Assembly: GCF_030684895.1 (NCBI RefSeq)
Contig: NZ_JAUXXP010000084.1
Coordinates: forward strand, 62,001 to 126,000
Length of the DNA stretch: 64,000 nucleotides
Direction: 5' to 3'
Source: Pseudomonas sp.
Lineage (GTDB): Bacteria > Pseudomonadota > Gammaproteobacteria > Pseudomonadales > Pseudomonadaceae
Of the stretch, positions 1-7,752 are shown in pieces (the stretch's first letter is position 1; each line of letters opens with the position of its first letter). The translations under genes were made by a program, and so were the position numbers. The notes under the pieces are model-generated. The model had not been told where the DNA came from. It did no database searches and saw only the letters and a program-made list of their open reading frames with translations.

Positions 1-792
1 GTGTTCGGCGTGGTGGCGCTGCTGGTGGCGGTGTGCTGGTTTATCAAAGGTGGCCGCGACACGTTGCGGATCTGCCTGCACGCACTGGTGGAAGGTGCAC
101 GGCACGCCGTGCCGGTGGGCATCGCCTGCGCCCTGGTCGGGGTGATTATCGGCGTGGTGTCGCTGACCGGTGTGGCGTCGACCTTCGCCGGCTATATCCT
201 CGCCATCGGCCAGGACAATCTGTTCCTTTCGCTGATCCTCACCATGCTCACCTGCCTGGTACTGGGCATGGGTATCCCGACCATCCCCAACTACATCATC
301 ACCAGCTCAATTGCCGCGCCGGCGCTGCTGGAGCTGGGCGTGCCGCTGATCGTGTCACATATGTTCGTGTTCTATTTCGGCATCATGGCCGACCTTACGC
401 CGCCGGTGGCGCTGGCCTGTTTCGCAGCCGCACCGATTGCCAAGGAAAGCGGCCTGAAGATCAGCCTGTGGGCCATTCGTATCGCCGTGGCCGGGTTTAT
501 CGTGCCGTTTATGGCGGTGTACGAGCCGGCGCTGATGCTGCAGGGCGACAGCCTGCTGGCCACGCTGTATGTGGTGGGCAAGGCGGCGTTGGCGATTGGT
601 ATCTGGGGCGCAATCTTTACCGGCTATCTGCAGGCCAAGATGCCTTGGTGGGAGCGCGCGCTGGGCTTTGCCGCCGGTGCCAGCCTGATTCTGGCTACGC
701 CCATGAGTGACGAGATCGGCTTCGCCCTGGCGGCGCTGTTTATCGCCCAGCACTTCTGGCGTGCCCATCGCGCCCAGGTGGCCACGGCATGA
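1..792 (+). CDS. TRAP transporter fused permease (C-terminal part, cut by window edge)
   Basis: This is the C-terminal 263 residues of an inner-membrane TRAP (tripartite ATP-independent periplasmic) transporter permease; the start lies before the window. The segment is almost wholly hydrophobic helices. It carries the motif GMGIPTIPNYII, typical of the large (M) domain of fused 4TM/12TM permeases. The final cytoplasmic tail ends AHRAQVATA. Such fused permeases usually pair with a TAXI-type periplasmic binding protein, which should lie upstream outside the window. The stop overlaps the start of the DUF1850 gene (ATGA), and that gene is a frequent companion of TAXI-TRAP permeases. The substrate cannot be read from the sequence. 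Confidence 0.9.
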   Translation: MFGVVALLVAVCWFIKGGRDTLRICLHALVEGARHAVPVGIACALVGVIIGVVSLTGVASTFAGYILAIGQDNLFLSLILTMLTCLVLGMGIPTIPNYIITSSIAAPALLELGVPLIVSHMFVFYFGIMADLTPPVALACFAAAPIAKESGLKISLWAIRIAVAGFIVPFMAVYEPALMLQGDSLLATLYVVGKAALAIGIWGAIFTGYLQAKMPWWERALGFAAGASLILATPMSDEIGFALAALFIAQHFWRAHRAQVATA

Positions 793-1211
793 TCGGTCTG
801 TGCCTGGGTTTGGCCGGTGCGGTGTGGGCAGAAGTGCCCACACCCAGCTTTACCCTGGCCTGGACACACACCATCGAGAAGATTCGTTGGGAAGAGGATT
901 ACCGCGTCACGTCTGAGGGGTTGCTCCTCGGCGAGGCACGGGTCAAAGGTTCCGGGGCCGGTATGGAAATTCCAGACGGCGCCGAACTGCGCGAGGGCAG
1001 CTGGCATTACCAGCGTCAGCTACCACCCTTGCAACCACTGCGTTTGGGGCGAACCCCCGAGGCAGGGGATTACCAACTGTGTTTCAACCAGCGTTGCCAC
1101 TCGATGAGTGAATGGCTCGGCCCGCCACAAGCGACCCAGCCGGCGTTGGAACTCTGGAGCTGTGAGCAAAGCTCCCCGGCCGCCTCGGCGGCAGGCCAGG
1201 ACGACGGCTAA
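789..1211 (+). CDS. DUF1850 domain protein, TRAP transporter companion
   Basis: A 140-residue protein beginning with a short hydrophobic, signal-like stretch (MIGLCLGLAGAVWA), then a beta-rich domain with the DUF1850 signature TLAWTHTIEKIRWEEDY. Two cysteines lie in QLCFNQRCHS. The start codon overlaps the permease stop by four bases, which implies translational coupling. DUF1850 proteins are found almost only beside TAXI-TRAP permeases; their biochemical role is unknown. Export to the periplasm is inferred from the N-terminus. Confidence 0.82.
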   Translation: MIGLCLGLAGAVWAEVPTPSFTLAWTHTIEKIRWEEDYRVTSEGLLLGEARVKGSGAGMEIPDGAELREGSWHYQRQLPPLQPLRLGRTPEAGDYQLCFNQRCHSMSEWLGPPQATQPALELWSCEQSSPAASAAGQDDG

Positions 1212-1257
1212 GGCTGCGTCTGCTCCCGGGCCATAAGCCTTGGTTGTTGTAGAGGAG

Positions 1258-1289
1258 AACCCCCATTTGGCGTAGCCGGTGGGGGTTTT
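1258..1289 (+). terminator. Rho-independent terminator after TRAP/DUF1850
   Basis: An 8-bp stem (AACCCCCA at 1258-1265 pairing with TGGGGGTT at 1280-1287) around a 14-base loop runs into a short T run. It follows the DUF1850 stop by 46 bases and fits the end of the TRAP operon. Confidence 0.7.
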
Positions 1290-1325
1290 GTTCGTTTGGT
1301 CTGACGCATCGGCAAACAGGCGTTC

Positions 1326-1410
1326 ACTTTACGAATGAAAGTTTAGCTTCGGCCATATGTAAGTTTCATATCGTCCATGTGTAAAAAAGTGTTCGGCCAT
1401 ATGTAAGTTT
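1326..1410. repeat. Four tandem 22-bp-spaced repeats, orphan transposon-end or iteron-like
   Basis: Two copies of TTCGGCCATATGTAAGTTT lie at 1348-1366 and 1392-1410. A diverged copy lies between them from 1370 (core TCCATGTGTAA), and a weaker one from 1326 (ATGAAAGTTT end). The phase is 22 bp throughout. Regular 20-22 bp repeats at one boundary are typical of IS21-, Tn7- or Mu-type element ends, where the transposase binds several sites; plasmid iterons are the other option. No transposase gene adjoins them, so this looks like a leftover end. The rest of 1212-1542 holds no gene. Confidence 0.55.
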
Positions 1411-1542
1411 TTAGAAGGCTCTGGTTGCCCGATTCATTCTGTTTAAAGAGATATCTTCAACAGGATTGCCGAACCTATCGTAGGTCATTAGCCTGCGTTT
1501 TTTCATGGGCTAGATGGCCTTACCAGAGCGGCGGAAGACGAC

Positions 1543-2046
1543 ATGAGCGAGCAGGGCGGCACCATCACCTATTACCTGGATATGCAGCACCCCGAACAGA
1601 TTCTTGCCAAGCCGCTGCCGGCCGACCTGAGCGTGGTGGAATGCCAGCTCAAGCAGTTTCAGCTCAACCGCTTTCTCTACCAGCTGGTCGGCGAGCCCTG
1701 GCAGTGGACTGACAAACTCAGCTGGACCGACGCGCAGTGGCGCGAGCTGATCGAGCAGCCCAATCACCGCACCTGGGTGGCCTATAACCAGGGCGCTATC
1801 GCTGGTTACTACGAGCTGTTGCGTGATGCCGACGGCGCAGTAGAAATTCTCTATTTCGGCCTGGCTGAGGCCTTCTTCGGCCAGGGCTTCGGCGGCCCGC
1901 TGCTCACTCACGCCCTGCAATCCGCCTGGGCCTGGCCGGGCACCACGAAGGTCTGGGTGCATACCTGCAGCCTCGATCACCCCAGCGCACTGGCCAACTA
2001 CCAGGCGCGCGGTCTGCGTATCTATCAAGAGGAAGTCACCCCGTAG
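1543..2046 (+). CDS. GNAT family N-acetyltransferase
   Basis: A 167-residue single-domain acetyltransferase. The central strand and acetyl-CoA loop region reads YFGLAEAFFGQGFGGPLLTHAL, a variant of the R/Q-x-x-G-x-G/A motif, followed by the C-terminal NYQARGLRIY segment common in GNATs. The preceding strand (VAYNQGAIAGYYEL) is also family-typical. The acceptor substrate is unknown. It stands alone between the 22-bp repeats and a REP palindrome, with only a weak GGAAG ribosome site before the ATG. Confidence 0.8.
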   Translation: MSEQGGTITYYLDMQHPEQILAKPLPADLSVVECQLKQFQLNRFLYQLVGEPWQWTDKLSWTDAQWRELIEQPNHRTWVAYNQGAIAGYYELLRDADGAVEILYFGLAEAFFGQGFGGPLLTHALQSAWAWPGTTKVWVHTCSLDHPSALANYQARGLRIYQEEVTP

Positions 2047-2117
2047 AGGGGGCTGACCCGTCAGCCAATTGATGGGTTAGCACCTGGACGCCTCCACTGC
2101 TGCTACGACGAACCTAT

Positions 2118-2188
2118 GTAGCCTGGATAAGCCTTGGCGCAATCCGGGATCGCGGTGCCCCGGATTACGCTGCGCTTATCCGGGCTAC
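2118..2188. repeat. REP-type inverted pair (GTAGCC...GGCTAC family)
   Basis: A 71-bp imperfect palindrome starts GTAGCCTGGATAAGCC and ends GCGCTTATCCGGGCTAC, with the internal CGCAATCCGGG/CCCCGGATTACG arms. It is the same REP family as at 37167, 53115 and around the RAYT gene near 56.8 kb. It lies in the 290-base gap before the DUF3617 gene. Confidence 0.75.
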
Positions 2189-2336
2189 ATTCCGGCCTTC
2201 GAAGGCCGGGTGGGCTTAACCGCACGGCAGCGGCAGACGTCTGTCGCATGCTCCGGCGCGGCATAACCCATCAGGCGCACGGGCGGGTGCAGCGGTCTAC
2301 GCTTGCAGGGTCGCCCACTTATTTCAGGAGCCGCTT

Positions 2337-2852
2337 ATGCGCCGCGCCCTTCGTAATTCCATGCTACTCAGCCTCTGCCTGCTGCCCGCCCTGGCCAGCG
2401 CTGTGGATATCCAGCCCGGCCTCTGGGAAATCAGCTCGAACAATATGCAGGTCGGCGGCCAGGCGGTGCCGGGGATGGAGCAAATGCTCGAACAGATGAA
2501 AAACCTGCCGCCCGAACAACGCCAGATGATGGAGCAGATGCTGGCTCAGCAAGGCGTGCAGCTGGGCGACAAGGGCGTGCGCATCTGCATGAGCGAAGCG
2601 CAGATCAAAGCCCAGCAGATTCCCATGCAAGACCCCGAGTCCGGTTGCAGCAATGAAATCACCGACCGCAGCGAGCAGCTGTGGAAATTCCGCTTCAGCT
2701 GCCCCAACGGCGAGGGCGAAGGCGAGACGCGCTTTGTCAGCGACAAGGAGTTCACCTCAACGGTCAACGGCATCTTCGATGGCCAGAGCAGCAGCATGCA
2801 AAGCCATGCGCGCTGGGTGGCGGCGGATTGCGGCAGCTTGCAGCCGCAGTAA
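2337..2852 (+). CDS. DUF3617 domain secreted protein
   Basis: A 171-residue protein with a clear Sec signal peptide (MLLSLCLLPALASA, cleavage before VDIQPGLWE). The DUF3617 hallmark 'PGLWEI' follows directly, then a Met/Gln-rich helix (GMEQMLEQMKNLPPEQRQMM), a CMSEAQIKAQ segment and two later cysteines (GCSNE, FSCPNG), probably disulphide-bonded. The start ATG has an AGGAG-like site (TTCAGGAGCC). The family is periplasmic in proteobacteria and of unknown function. Its stop faces the convergent solute-binding protein gene 11 bases away. Confidence 0.85.
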   Translation: MRRALRNSMLLSLCLLPALASAVDIQPGLWEISSNNMQVGGQAVPGMEQMLEQMKNLPPEQRQMMEQMLAQQGVQLGDKGVRICMSEAQIKAQQIPMQDPESGCSNEITDRSEQLWKFRFSCPNGEGEGETRFVSDKEFTSTVNGIFDGQSSSMQSHARWVAADCGSLQPQ

Positions 2853-2863
2853 GCAGCCAGTGG

Positions 2864-3610
2864 TCACTGCCCGTTCAGCGGATCACTGATGCCGTGGCGT
2901 TCTTTTAGGGTTTGCACCTGCTCGGCCTGGCTGGTGAGGAAGGCGTCAAACTGTTCGATCACTTCGGGGTGGTTGATGCTCGAAAGGAAGTAGTGGTCAT
3001 CCTGATAGGGCAGTTTGGGGTCGAACACCAGGCCGCTTTCTGCGCTGTTGTAGAGCTGGTGGCGCACCACTTGCGGGTTGAGGTAAACGCCGTCGACCCG
3101 GTCGCTCATCGCCATGGCCAGCAGCGAATCGATCTGGTTGGCCTGGATCAGCAGAATCTTGCCGGCCTCGATCTCATCCAGATACGGCCATGGGGTAAAG
3201 CCGCGCTGGGTGCCGAGGCGCAGTAGGCGCTGTTTGCCCTTGCCGAGAAACTCGGGTTTGACCAGCACGCCATCGATGGCCGGCGCGGCCGCCTGGCTGA
3301 AATGCACCTTGTAGCCTTGTTTCAGGTCGGCGTTCCAGCGCGGGTTGTCCGGGTATTTGAAATCCACCCGGCCGCTGAGAAAGTCGCTGAGCAGGCGCCG
3401 CACCGGCAGCGGCTGGTAGATAAATTCATGGCCCTGGTGCGCGGCAAAGGCGTCGAGCAGGTCGCGGCCGTAGCCCAGGTATTGGCCATCCTGCACGTTG
3501 GAGTAAGGCAAGTAGGGCTGCAGCTCGACCCCAACCTTGAAGGTCTCGGCCTGTGTCAGCGAGGCCAGGGTAAACGGCAGGCAGGCCAGCAGTGTCAGCA
3601 ATGCTCTCAT
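2864..3610 (-). CDS. Periplasmic amino-acid-type solute-binding protein
   Basis: A type 2 periplasmic binding fold (SBP_bac_3-like), 248 residues with a signal peptide (MRALLTLLACLPFTLASLTQA). The mature N-terminus ETFKVGVELQPYLPYS and GRDLLDAFA are the usual lobe I elements. No permease or ATPase gene is adjacent, so it may serve as an orphan binding protein; many pseudomonad homologues are also orphans. An in-frame ATG three codons upstream (3619) is equally possible. Longer upstream readings lack a signal peptide and were not used. A paralogous protein lies at 24621-25352. Confidence 0.82.
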   Translation of the reverse strand: MRALLTLLACLPFTLASLTQAETFKVGVELQPYLPYSNVQDGQYLGYGRDLLDAFAAHQGHEFIYQPLPVRRLLSDFLSGRVDFKYPDNPRWNADLKQGYKVHFSQAAAPAIDGVLVKPEFLGKGKQRLLRLGTQRGFTPWPYLDEIEAGKILLIQANQIDSLLAMAMSDRVDGVYLNPQVVRHQLYNSAESGLVFDPKLPYQDDHYFLSSINHPEVIEQFDAFLTSQAEQVQTLKERHGISDPLNGQ

Positions 3611-3873
3611 CAGCGACATCTCGAACAGCGACCCCGAGCAGGCCATAGGCCAACCATAGCTAATAGCCTCGCCCTGCGGGAGGCAAGTGCCGAGAAAAAC
3701 TGACCAGGCAGAGCAAATAACCACCCCGCAGCGGGCTGCAATGGCCGCCAATACTGGCTTTGCGCCTGCACGCATGGGCTATGGCTGTTACCCTGTACCC
3801 CGCAGCTGCCGGTTGGGCGGCTGTACGAGTAGGGCAATCCCGTCCTCGTGCGCGTAATGCGTGCCACACGCCA

Positions 3874-3879
3874 AAGGAG
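3874..3879 (+). promoter_or_regulatory. Ribosome binding site deciding the BCCT start
   Basis: AAGGAG lies eight bases before the ATG at 3888. This supports MEKDPSS as the N-terminus rather than the upstream in-frame GTG at 3861. Confidence 0.75.
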
Positions 3880-3887
3880 CATTCCAT

Positions 3888-5555
3888 ATGGAAAAAGACC
3901 CTTCGTCTGACACGACCCCGCAACCAGAAGCGGCAATTCTGGACGGCATCCCCGCCCCCTCGGGCGAGGCTAATCTGATCGACACCGACTACGTCATCGG
4001 TCAGGACAACATCAAAGGGCAGTTCTCCTTCGCCCTCGACATCCACGGCAAAGTTTTCAGCATTTCGGCACTGACCATCGTGCTGTTTGTGGTGCTGACC
4101 CTGGCCCTGCAAAACCATGTAGAGCCGTTGTTCAGCGCCATGCGCGGCTGGCTCACCCATCACCTGGCCTGGTTCTTCCTCGGTTCGGCCAACATCTTCG
4201 TACTGCTCTGCTTCGGCCTGATCGTCTCGCCGCTGGGCAAGGTGCGCCTCGGCGGTATGGATGCCACGGCGGACTACAGCTACGTTGGCTGGTTCTCCAT
4301 GCTGTTCGCCGCCGGTATGGGCATCGGCCTGATGTTCTACGGCGTGGCCGAGCCGATGTCGCACTTCTCGGCGGCCATGGGCGGGGTCAGCGTCGGTGAA
4401 GACGGCATACGCACCGACTGGGCACCCCTGGCCGGCGCTGCCGGTGATGCTGAAGCCGCTGCACGCTTGGGCATGGCTGCGACCATCTTCCACTGGGGCC
4501 TGCACCCCTGGGCGATCTACGCCATCGTCGCCCTGGCGCTGGCGCTGTTCTCCTTCAACAAGGGTCTGCCGCTGTCGATCCGCTCGATCTTCTACCCGAT
4601 TCTCGGTGAGCGCGTATGGGGCTGGCCGGGGCATATCATCGACATCCTCGCGGTGTTCGCCACCCTGTTCGGCCTGGCCACCTCCCTGGGCCTGGGTGCG
4701 GAACAGGCCGCCGCCGGCCTGGACAAACTGTTCGGCATCGCCGCCACAGACGCGAGCAAGGTGCTGCTGATTATCGGCATCACCGCCATCGCCCTGGTGT
4801 CGGTACTGGCGGGGTTGGACAAGGGCGTCAAACGCCTGTCCGAGCTGAACATGGGCCTGGCCATTCTGCTGTTGCTGTTCGTGATCATCGCCGGGCCGAC
4901 CCTGGCCATTCTCACCGGCTTCTTCGACAACCTCGGCGCCTACCTGCAACACCTGCCGGCGCTGGCCAACCCGGTCGGCCGTGAAGACGCCAACTTCAGC
5001 CAAGGCTGGACGGCCTTCTACTGGGCCTGGTGGATCAGCTGGTCGCCGTTCGTGGGCATGTTTATCGCCCGCGTCAGCCGTGGCCGCACCGTGCGTGAGT
5101 TTCTGATCGCCGTGCTGCTGGTGCCGTCGCTGGTATCGGTGTTGTGGATGACCGCCTTCGGTGGCACCGGCATCAGTCAGCTGGTCGGCGATGGCTTTAC
5201 CGGCGTGCAGGACGCCGCGCTGGAGCTGAAGCTGTTTGCCATGCTGGCCGAACTGCCGTTGGCGGAGATCAGTTCGTTTATCGGCATCGTGCTGGTGATC
5301 GTGTTCTTCGTCACCTCGTCGGACTCCGGCTCGCTGGTGATCGATACCATCACCGCCGGCGGCAAGGTCAACGCGCCCGTGCCGCAGCGGGTGTTCTGGG
5401 TGATTATCGAGGGCATCATCGCCATCGCCTTGCTGCTCGGCGGCGGGCTGGTGGCCTTGCAGGCCATGGCGGTGTCGACCGGCTTGCCGTTTACCATCGT
5501 GCTGTTGGTGGGCTGTATTTCGATCGTCAAAGGCTTGATGAGCGAACCGCGCTGA
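3888..5555 (+). CDS. BCCT family transporter (betaine/choline/carnitine type)
   Basis: A 555-residue inner-membrane transporter with about 12 helices. The family's aromatic substrate box is visible in WAWWISWSPFVGMFIARVSRGRTVREF, and GMGIGLMFYGVAEP marks the glycine-rich helix 3, where GMGIG is typical of Na+-coupled members; GMGIG versus GMGIP is used to predict coupling ions. Substrates of the family are quaternary ammonium compounds, used for osmoprotection or catabolism; which one is not readable. The N-terminal ~50 residues are hydrophilic and cytoplasmic. The gene is monocistronic and ends at a strong terminator. Confidence 0.9.
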   Translation: MEKDPSSDTTPQPEAAILDGIPAPSGEANLIDTDYVIGQDNIKGQFSFALDIHGKVFSISALTIVLFVVLTLALQNHVEPLFSAMRGWLTHHLAWFFLGSANIFVLLCFGLIVSPLGKVRLGGMDATADYSYVGWFSMLFAAGMGIGLMFYGVAEPMSHFSAAMGGVSVGEDGIRTDWAPLAGAAGDAEAAARLGMAATIFHWGLHPWAIYAIVALALALFSFNKGLPLSIRSIFYPILGERVWGWPGHIIDILAVFATLFGLATSLGLGAEQAAAGLDKLFGIAATDASKVLLIIGITAIALVSVLAGLDKGVKRLSELNMGLAILLLLFVIIAGPTLAILTGFFDNLGAYLQHLPALANPVGREDANFSQGWTAFYWAWWISWSPFVGMFIARVSRGRTVREFLIAVLLVPSLVSVLWMTAFGGTGISQLVGDGFTGVQDAALELKLFAMLAELPLAEISSFIGIVLVIVFFVTSSDSGSLVIDTITAGGKVNAPVPQRVFWVIIEGIIAIALLLGGGLVALQAMAVSTGLPFTIVLLVGCISIVKGLMSEPR

Positions 5556-5578
5556 CCGCTGTTGGTAGGTAGTACAAG

Positions 5579-5603
5579 AGCGCGCCTTTGGGCGCGCTTT
5601 TTT
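5579..5603 (+). terminator. Rho-independent terminator after the BCCT gene
   Basis: Stem AGCGCGCC / GGCGCGCT with a four-base loop is followed by TTTTTT, 23 bases after the BCCT stop. Confidence 0.88.
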
Positions 5604-5802
5604 ATGCCCGGCATTTGTATGGGCTGGCGCCTGTAGGAGCGGCGGGGACGCCTAGTTCCATGGCCGCGATGCTTTGCTTTGCACCCCTCGCCCGTTTTTA
5701 CGGGAGAGGGGTTGGGGGAGAGGGCGCTTTTGCTGTTCGGCACATCTGTGGGAGGGGCTTTAGCCGCGACGCTTTGCCATCGGTGTTCGGCATTGCAACG
5801 CA

Positions 5803-6052
5803 TGCGCTGATGTTTCGTGTTGCGCCCCCTCGGGCGCGTCACTTTTTCTTGCTTGCCCAAGAAAAAGTAACCAAAAAGAAGGGCACCCCGGCATCCGGGT
5901 CTCGCTGCGCTCGACTTCCCTCCCTCCGGCACTGCTCCGGGGGCCGGCTTACAAGGGCCATCCCTGGCCCTTTAAGCCTCTCGCGGCATCCATGCCGCTC
6001 GTCCCCCATGCAGCGCCTGCGCTCGGCCTCCTGACGGGGGATTTGGCGCGCG
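5803..6052 (+). repeat. Long dispersed repeat, left (direct) copy flanking the cassette array
   Basis: About 250 bp, beginning TGCGCTGATGTTTCGTGTTG and ending GACGGGGGATTTGGCGCGCG. An inverted copy of roughly 85% similarity lies at 9829-10079. The homology continues outward in mosaic form: a stretch with CCTCGCCCGTTTTTACGGG (about 5670-5730) reappears inverted near 10290-10310, next to a REP half (TGTGGGAGGGGCTTTAGCC, 5747-5770). The repeat has open frames on both strands but no credible gene. The 5556-6129 gap otherwise holds only the terminator and these repeats. Confidence 0.8.
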
Positions 6053-6135
6053 CCTGAACGTTTGGAGTTAATAAACTGGAAAACTAAAAGCGAACGGCAA
6101 AAGTCGCGCTCGCTCTCATATGTGGCTTGTTATGC
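6052..6135 (-). other. attC-like site of cassette 6 (last of the array)
   Basis: Read in cassette direction (minus strand) it starts with the R'' core GCATAAC (plus 6129-6135) and ends with a degenerate R' core GTTCAGGC (plus 6052-6059), with partly palindromic sequence between. The pentapeptide gene's stop codon lies inside the R'' core. Its R' end abuts the long dispersed repeat directly. Confidence 0.65.
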
Positions 6136-6378
6136 GCCATATACGCGGAGCAATTCAGTCACAAGAATACCGTTGATCACCATGCCATCTAGATTTGCGT
6201 CCGTGATTGCAACGTTACTTAAATCGACATTATTAAATGTGGCCCCTGCTAACGAAACGTCGGAGAACGACGAACCGGCAAGGTTAACGTCAGTGAAGTT
6301 AGCAAGTGTCAGGTTGACGTCTTTAAAGCTCGCCTCCGCTAGAGAAGCGGCCTCAAAATTTGATGAATTAATAGTCAC
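6130..6378 (-). CDS. Cassette 6: short pentapeptide-repeat protein
   Basis: 82 residues made almost entirely of A(D/N)LXX-type pentapeptide repeats (SFKDVNLTLANFTDVNLAG and so on), about 12 repeats ending in ILVTELLRVYGA. It should fold as a small right-handed quadrilateral beta-helix. Larger relatives include Qnr and MfpA gyrase-protecting proteins, but this one is far shorter and has no loops, so no such role is claimed. The GTG start has a GGAG site seven bases upstream. It is the sixth gene of the attC-bounded array. Confidence 0.72.
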   Translation of the reverse strand: MTINSSNFEAASLAEASFKDVNLTLANFTDVNLAGSSFSDVSLAGATFNNVDLSNVAITDANLDGMVINGILVTELLRVYGA

Positions 6379-6398
6379 TGTAGCTCTCCATGCTTGGT

Positions 6399-6473
6399 GT
6401 CTGACGTTTGGTTAAGCGCCGGTTTCTAGTCTGTCCCAGTCCGTGAAACGAACGATTTGAAGCCTTACTAGGC
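6399..6473 (-). other. attC-like site of cassette 5
   Basis: Read on the minus strand it has the R'' core GCCTAGT (plus 6467-6473), an internal CGTTCG element, and a terminal CTTAACCAAAC followed by the R' core GTCAGAC (plus 6399-6405). Both cores diverge by one or two bases from RYYYAAC/GTTRRRY. The stop of the upstream cassette gene lies inside R''. Confidence 0.65.
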
Positions 6474-7040
6474 TTCTCTGGCTGCTAGAGCGATCTCGTC
6501 TTTTAGTGCGTCACAGGCTGCACCAAATTCCAGTTGAGCATCACTGAACGGCTTGAGAAAAATATCGCCTGACTCACCGCGCCGGTAGGCTGACTTATAC
6601 TCTGCCTCTATAGCATTTATATGCTCCCGCATTTTCAGCGTGACGCCATAGGCAGCTTGCACTTGTTCCCCATAAATACCTATGATCATTTCAAGGCGGC
6701 TGAAGTCAATGCGGTTAGATGGTTTTTCACTTATGAGAGTGTCGAGATATTGGTTGTAGTCTGTATGTCCTTGCATTACTAAAGTCAAGTTTAGGTAGTT
6801 ACTAAACATTCCGTTTTGCCAGTGGCATACTAAAATATACAGTTCTTCGAGACGGTCTTTTGCTAGTTGTTGGCTTTGTAGCCGCTTTTCGTGTTCAAGC
6901 TGTAGCTTCAATTGCTTTCTGTTAGAACTGTTGGTTAGCCATACACCAAGAGTTGTGAGTAATGAGCCAAAGATCACCCCCAACAGGCCGACCCAGGCCC
7001 CTGAAGGGGTTGTACTTAGAATGAGCCAGAATTTTTCCAT
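6468..7040 (-). CDS. Cassette 5: membrane-anchored hypothetical protein
   Basis: 190 residues with one N-terminal membrane helix (WVGLLGVIFGSLLTTLGVWL), then a long charged, probably coiled-coil segment (KQLKLQLEHEKRLQSQQLAKDRLEEL) and a helical cytoplasmic domain. I recognise no enzymatic motif. Proteins with this plan, one helix plus a coiled coil, are common among integron cassettes, and some are suspected of anti-phage activity; function here is unknown. The start ATG lies two bases after the attC R' core GTTAGGT, so the AGG of the recombination site is the only candidate Shine-Dalgarno. Confidence 0.7.
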   Translation of the reverse strand: MEKFWLILSTTPSGAWVGLLGVIFGSLLTTLGVWLTNSSNRKQLKLQLEHEKRLQSQQLAKDRLEELYILVCHWQNGMFSNYLNLTLVMQGHTDYNQYLDTLISEKPSNRIDFSRLEMIIGIYGEQVQAAYGVTLKMREHINAIEAEYKSAYRRGESGDIFLKPFSDAQLEFGAACDALKDEIALAAREA

Positions 7041-7042
7041 AT

Positions 7043-7095
7043 ACCTAACGTTTGGTTAAAGGGCTTTAATCCGTTCAGTTAGAGCATTGCTATGC
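7043..7095 (-). other. attC-like site of cassette 4 (short)
   Basis: At 53 bp this is the shortest site. On the minus strand it runs from R'' GCATAGC (plus 7089-7095) to R' GTTAGGT (plus 7043-7049), ending CTTTAACCAAAC before R' as in cassette 5. The stop TAG of the cassette 4 gene is part of R''. Confidence 0.65.
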
Positions 7096-7608
7096 GCGAT
7101 TGCTAGCTTTATGTTCGCTTACGTGTTTCTTTCCGTAGAGACATGTATATTCCAATCGGAGAGTAACAGAGTATAGTCGTGACGATAGCAGGCGGTTAAA
7201 TTCGTGTGCATCTTCCTTTGGTATAAATTCAACTATGTTCATTTCCTCGCCCACGGCTAGTGCACATTCGTCATGTGGAGCACAGGTTTCAAGACTGTAA
7301 TTTGCTGGTTTATTTATAAGTGCCTTACCAAAATCTTGAATCGCCTGACTACTTTCTAGTTCGTATGAGGTACTGCCAATTTTTGCCGATAGACTATTAA
7401 AAATTGCGGGACCTAAGCCGCAATTAGATATTTTTATTCCGGAGCCTTCCTTGAGGGAAGAGTTTAGATAAAAATCTATATGCGGTTTAATAGATACTCG
7501 ATTGTGTTGCATCAACAAATATCCTTGCCAAAGAGAAATCCCAAGAGCTGACAATGCAATAACTGCAGAAGCAATAGAAATCGCAATTTGCATACCTTCT
7601 TGCGTCAT
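7090..7608 (-). CDS. Cassette 4: hypothetical protein with one N-terminal membrane helix
   Basis: 172 residues. One membrane helix (IAISIASAVIALSALGISLW) precedes the motif LLMQHNRVSIKPHIDFYL and a beta-rich soluble domain (GIKISNCGLGPAIFNSLSAKI). This layout recurs in hypothetical proteins of integron and mobile islands; no catalytic residues are evident. GGAG lies six bases before the ATG, so it carries its own ribosome site. Base composition is clearly more AT-rich than the flanking core genes. Confidence 0.68.
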   Translation of the reverse strand: MTQEGMQIAISIASAVIALSALGISLWQGYLLMQHNRVSIKPHIDFYLNSSLKEGSGIKISNCGLGPAIFNSLSAKIGSTSYELESSQAIQDFGKALINKPANYSLETCAPHDECALAVGEEMNIVEFIPKEDAHEFNRLLSSRLYSVTLRLEYTCLYGKKHVSEHKASNRA

Positions 7609-7622
7609 ATGTAACTCCGTAG

Positions 7623-7699
7623 TTCATGATTTTTGGTTGAGAGACGGGCTTTAGCCCGTCCCAGTGAGCGCAGCGAACGGTTTGAACCACTTGTTAGGC
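7623..7699 (-). other. attC-like site of cassette 3 (degenerate R')
   Basis: On the minus strand the R'' core GCCTAAC (plus 7693-7699) is perfect. It is followed by a CGTTCGCTGCGCTCACTGGG element and the palindrome GACGGGCT/AGCCCGTC. The R' end has decayed: the expected GTTRRRY is replaced by sequence near 7623-7631. This site may no longer recombine, which would fix cassettes 3 and 4 together. Confidence 0.55.
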
Positions 7700-7752
7700 T
7701 GTACTGCACAAATATCTATAGTAAAGGTTTTTAATGAGCATTAGCTTGCTGG

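Noticed and set aside
1326..1410. CRISPR array
   Set aside because: The 22-bp units are contiguous, with no unique spacers, and there are only four copies without cas genes.
3660..5003. 447-residue open frame on the minus strand
   Set aside because: It is fully antisense to the BCCT transporter, is rich in Gln, Glu and Gly as GC-rich shadow frames are, and has no domain.
5588..6034. Open frames across the long dispersed repeat
   Set aside because: The frames run through a terminator, a REP half and the repeat itself, and equivalents exist on both strands of the inverted copy. This is repeat sequence, not a gene.
6130..6378. Qnr-type quinolone resistance gene
   Set aside because: Qnr proteins have about 215 residues with two loops; this protein has 82 residues of plain pentapeptide repeats.
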